A stretch of DNA of 8,823 nucleotides, from NCBI GenBank assembly GCA_047639575.1, contig JBLIOB010000169.1:1-8823 (forward strand), in the 5' to 3' direction. The notes below the pieces were generated by a model. It worked only from the letters and a program-made list of their open reading frames with translations, had not been told where the DNA came from and did no database searches. Each line of letters begins with the position of its first letter. The first letter of the stretch is position 1. This DNA is from JBLIOB01 sp047639575 (lineage in GTDB: Bacteria; Bacteroidota; Bacteroidia; Flavobacteriales_D; Parvicellaceae). Position numbers and translations under genes: made by a program. Positions 8,001-8,823 of this stretch are shown here, piece by piece.

Positions 8001-8335
8001 GCATTTTTGACTTTCTGAACCATGTCATCGACATCCTCATCTGTATACGTCAACACATTTATGCTAGCAAAATTTTCGCTAGAAGTAGATTTAATTTTAT
8101 CTATTCCTGTTACGTTTTTCAAGGCCTCCTCTATCTTGGTGGTAACCCCTTCTTCCATTTCTTCCGGAGAAGCTCCTGGATATTGAACCGTAACGAGTAT
8201 TCGATTAGAAGGAAGTTCTGGGAAAAACGAATGGCGCATGTTGAACATGTTCATTAACCCAAACCCCATTACAATGATTATGATCGCGTTAGACCAAATA
8301 GGGTATTTTATGAAAAAGGAAACAACGTATCTCAT
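5093..8335 (-). CDS. RND-superfamily efflux transporter, inner-membrane pump subunit
   Basis: A proton-driven trimeric AcrB-like pump of 1080 aa exporting compounds through the adaptor and TolC channel. The fold is the usual duplicated one: TM1 at about 11-31, a large periplasmic domain at about 35-330 with the conserved VQYPGASPEEMEEGVTTKIE (50-69), TM2-6 at about 333-480, TM7 at about 526-549, a second periplasmic domain at about 553-860, and TM8-12 at about 863-1020. In TM4, GILVDDGIVIAENIYAHYER (394-413) carries the Asp pair D398/D399, matching the proton-relay aspartates of AcrB. In TM10, AGVLVNDSVVMLD (926-938) places Asn931 where AcrB has Lys940. A basic cytoplasmic tail of about 60 residues follows TM12. 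The ATG at 8335 lies 2 bp after the adaptor's stop (TAAGGATG), so translation is probably coupled. Substrate is unknown; drugs, lipophilic compounds or fatty acids are possible. Confidence 0.95.
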   Translation of the reverse strand: MRYVVSFFIKYPIWSNAIIIIVMGFGLMNMFNMRHSFFPELPSNRILVTVQYPGASPEEMEEGVTTKIEEALKNVTGIDKIKSTSSENFASINVLTYTDEDVDDMVQKVKNAVDGVNGLPLGAEQPLVVKNQRGMMSVASFISLSGPDDLRKLKEIGDKVERDFLGSSNISEVQKFGYTDLILSVEIRESDLQRHNITFDQIVLAISRSNLDISAGTIKTKEEELLIRSMNRSTDPNDIGNIIIYAQPDGHNIRIRDVADVKLDFSELPSKSFVNRNRSVTYLVNKLPNDDLKEIAAFTNQYVEDFNKENDEYEMKIMFQFSDMLAERIDMLSINLAWGLFWVVMILSLFLRARLSFWVAFGIPFSFIGMFALGALYGMTINMISLFGMIMVIGILVDDGIVIAENIYAHYERGKSAMQAALDGTMEVMSSVFTSVITTVAAFSFLFFVEGGMAFMAEMAFAVVACLLLSLVEAFLILPSHLSHDYILKPIKVRPYQKFRNFLERGIEKVRDAYAYLLRGIIKRYRIWVFFPLLFIIVVLGMLTSGVIGWTLFENPPFDSISLEAAFKPGESEKQTEEFLWYAHDVVDSIGQELKEELGVDVISYVSLTVGSTEGLGEVGPHAGILRVSTEISDGVDTRDIANKIKNRISDSWKQKLEKFKVGGQEQFGAAVAVSFVSEDDDQLADCTEEFVKHLKTVSGINDIVSNNGVGNRELHVSLKPKASLLGLTVNDVLSQIRQGFFGAEAQRLILGRDELKVWVRYPKSDRRNLDQLDNVMIKTNDGKTYPFYELAEYDIHRGKVGINHLDGKKELTVSADVSDNSEIGTINDELFSTIIPKLLKKYPEVQSAMGGQGEEGMDSIKWFMFAFAASIVMMMIILSLNFNSFYQARIIIMVIPVGFFGAVLGHGIEGFNFSTLGLFGVIALAGVLVNDSVVMLDTYNRLLRDGVDPKTAAYECGKSRFRPVILTTITTVAGLYPLILESSFQAQFLVPMAITIAYGVLFGTLLLVFFFPPLILFLNDMKRSRWWLWRGGKYPPTRIEVEPVTKHMKREKEMGELSVFKKVTHHVSKAMSGKEETTK

Positions 8336-8337
8336 CC

Positions 8338-8823
8338 TTAATCGGCTATTGAAACTACTTTCATACTGTCTTTAACATTCAAAAGCGGTTCGATGATAAC
8401 ATGCTCCCCATTTTCGAGTCCACCTACAAGTACCGTTTCTGATTTATAAGCAACTATATCTATCGGTTTCTTTAATAGAATTGAATTCTTTTCTACATAC
8501 ACCTGCGCCTCATTTGTAACTAGGGCTCTTCTCGGTATCTCATAAACATTTGGAATAGAATCTCCTGTAATTTTGGCAGTGACATACATCCCATTATATA
8601 GTTGTTCTTTACTTGTATTCAATTGGATAAATACCGGGATCGATTGCGTGTTTGGATTTAAATACTGCCCTTTTCTGCTAACAACGCCTGTCCAAACATG
8701 TTCTTGATCATCAGATAACTGAACTTCATTTCCGATTTTTATTAAGTTGATCTCATCTGGACTTACTGGACATTCAACTTCCAACGAACCGCTATTTATA
8801 ATATTAACTACGATGGTCCCTGG
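8338..8823 (-). CDS. RND efflux periplasmic adaptor (membrane fusion protein), C-terminal part
   Basis: The adaptor bridging the RND pump and the TolC channel. The frame is open through the right edge of the window, giving the last 161 residues; the N-terminal signal or lipid anchor, the hairpin and most of the lipoyl domain are outside. The visible part begins PGTIVVNIINSGSLEVECPV, probably the end of the lipoyl domain running into the beta-barrel. It continues with SPDEINLIKIGNEVQLSDD, TGVVSRKGQYLNPNTQSIPV and YNGMYVTAKITGD, typical of the beta-barrel, then the membrane-proximal domain YEIPRRALVTNEAQVYVEKN and VGGLENGEHVIIEPL, ending VSIAD. The in-frame TTG at 8784 is not a start, since coding continues upstream of it. 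It is the first visible gene of the adaptor-pump-channel operon. Confidence 0.9.
   Translation of the reverse strand, partial: PGTIVVNIINSGSLEVECPVSPDEINLIKIGNEVQLSDDQEHVWTGVVSRKGQYLNPNTQSIPVFIQLNTSKEQLYNGMYVTAKITGDSIPNVYEIPRRALVTNEAQVYVEKNSILLKKPIDIVAYKSETVLVGGLENGEHVIIEPLLNVKDSMKVVSIAD

Noticed and set aside
8782..8784. TTG start for a complete 148-aa adaptor
   Set aside because: The reading frame continues upstream without a stop to the window edge with adaptor-like sequence, so the gene is simply truncated by the window.

Overview
This AT-rich window most likely comes from a Bacteroidota chromosome, probably of flavobacterial type. Three observations point that way: a TAnnTTTG-type -7 promoter element, weak Shine-Dalgarno sequences at several starts, and a four-helix bundle (S23-type) gene wedged into an operon. 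Every gene I can support lies on the minus strand, so transcription runs from high to low coordinates. No gene-free stretch exceeds about 110 bases. I saw no rRNA, tRNA, CRISPR array, transposase, integrase or reverse transcriptase.

Right part (about 3777-8823): a tripartite efflux operon in the order periplasmic adaptor (partial, cut by the window edge), RND inner-membrane pump (1080 aa), TolC-type outer-membrane channel (439 aa). The genes are tightly coupled: 2 bp separate adaptor and pump, and pump and channel overlap by 4 bp (ATGA). The promoter lies outside the window.

Middle (3666-3776): a 111-bp spacer holding two near-identical 14-bp sites, TTATGYACGCATAC, 31 bp apart. Each contains a TATGC/GCATA-like dyad. 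A TATATTTG -7 element lies on the minus strand between them and the MarR-family gene. This looks like an autoregulated MarR promoter.

Left part (1-3665): a fatty-acid beta-oxidation operon in the order MarR regulator, FadN-type 3-hydroxyacyl-CoA dehydrogenase/enoyl-CoA hydratase fusion, four-helix bundle protein, FadA-type thiolase (N-terminal 106 residues only). The fusion and the thiolase would together carry out the last three steps of each beta-oxidation cycle; the MarR protein probably senses a fatty acid or acyl-CoA.

The most unusual part is the interruption of this operon at about 319-778. A 115-codon four-helix bundle gene sits between the two enzyme genes. The spacers on both sides are 56 bp, and each holds an imperfect palindrome built from GCAATTC-like 7-mers. 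One 20-21 bp sequence is also present as a direct repeat on both sides. The layout suggests a small repeat-bounded cassette inserted in the operon, with no recognisable mobilisation gene of its own.
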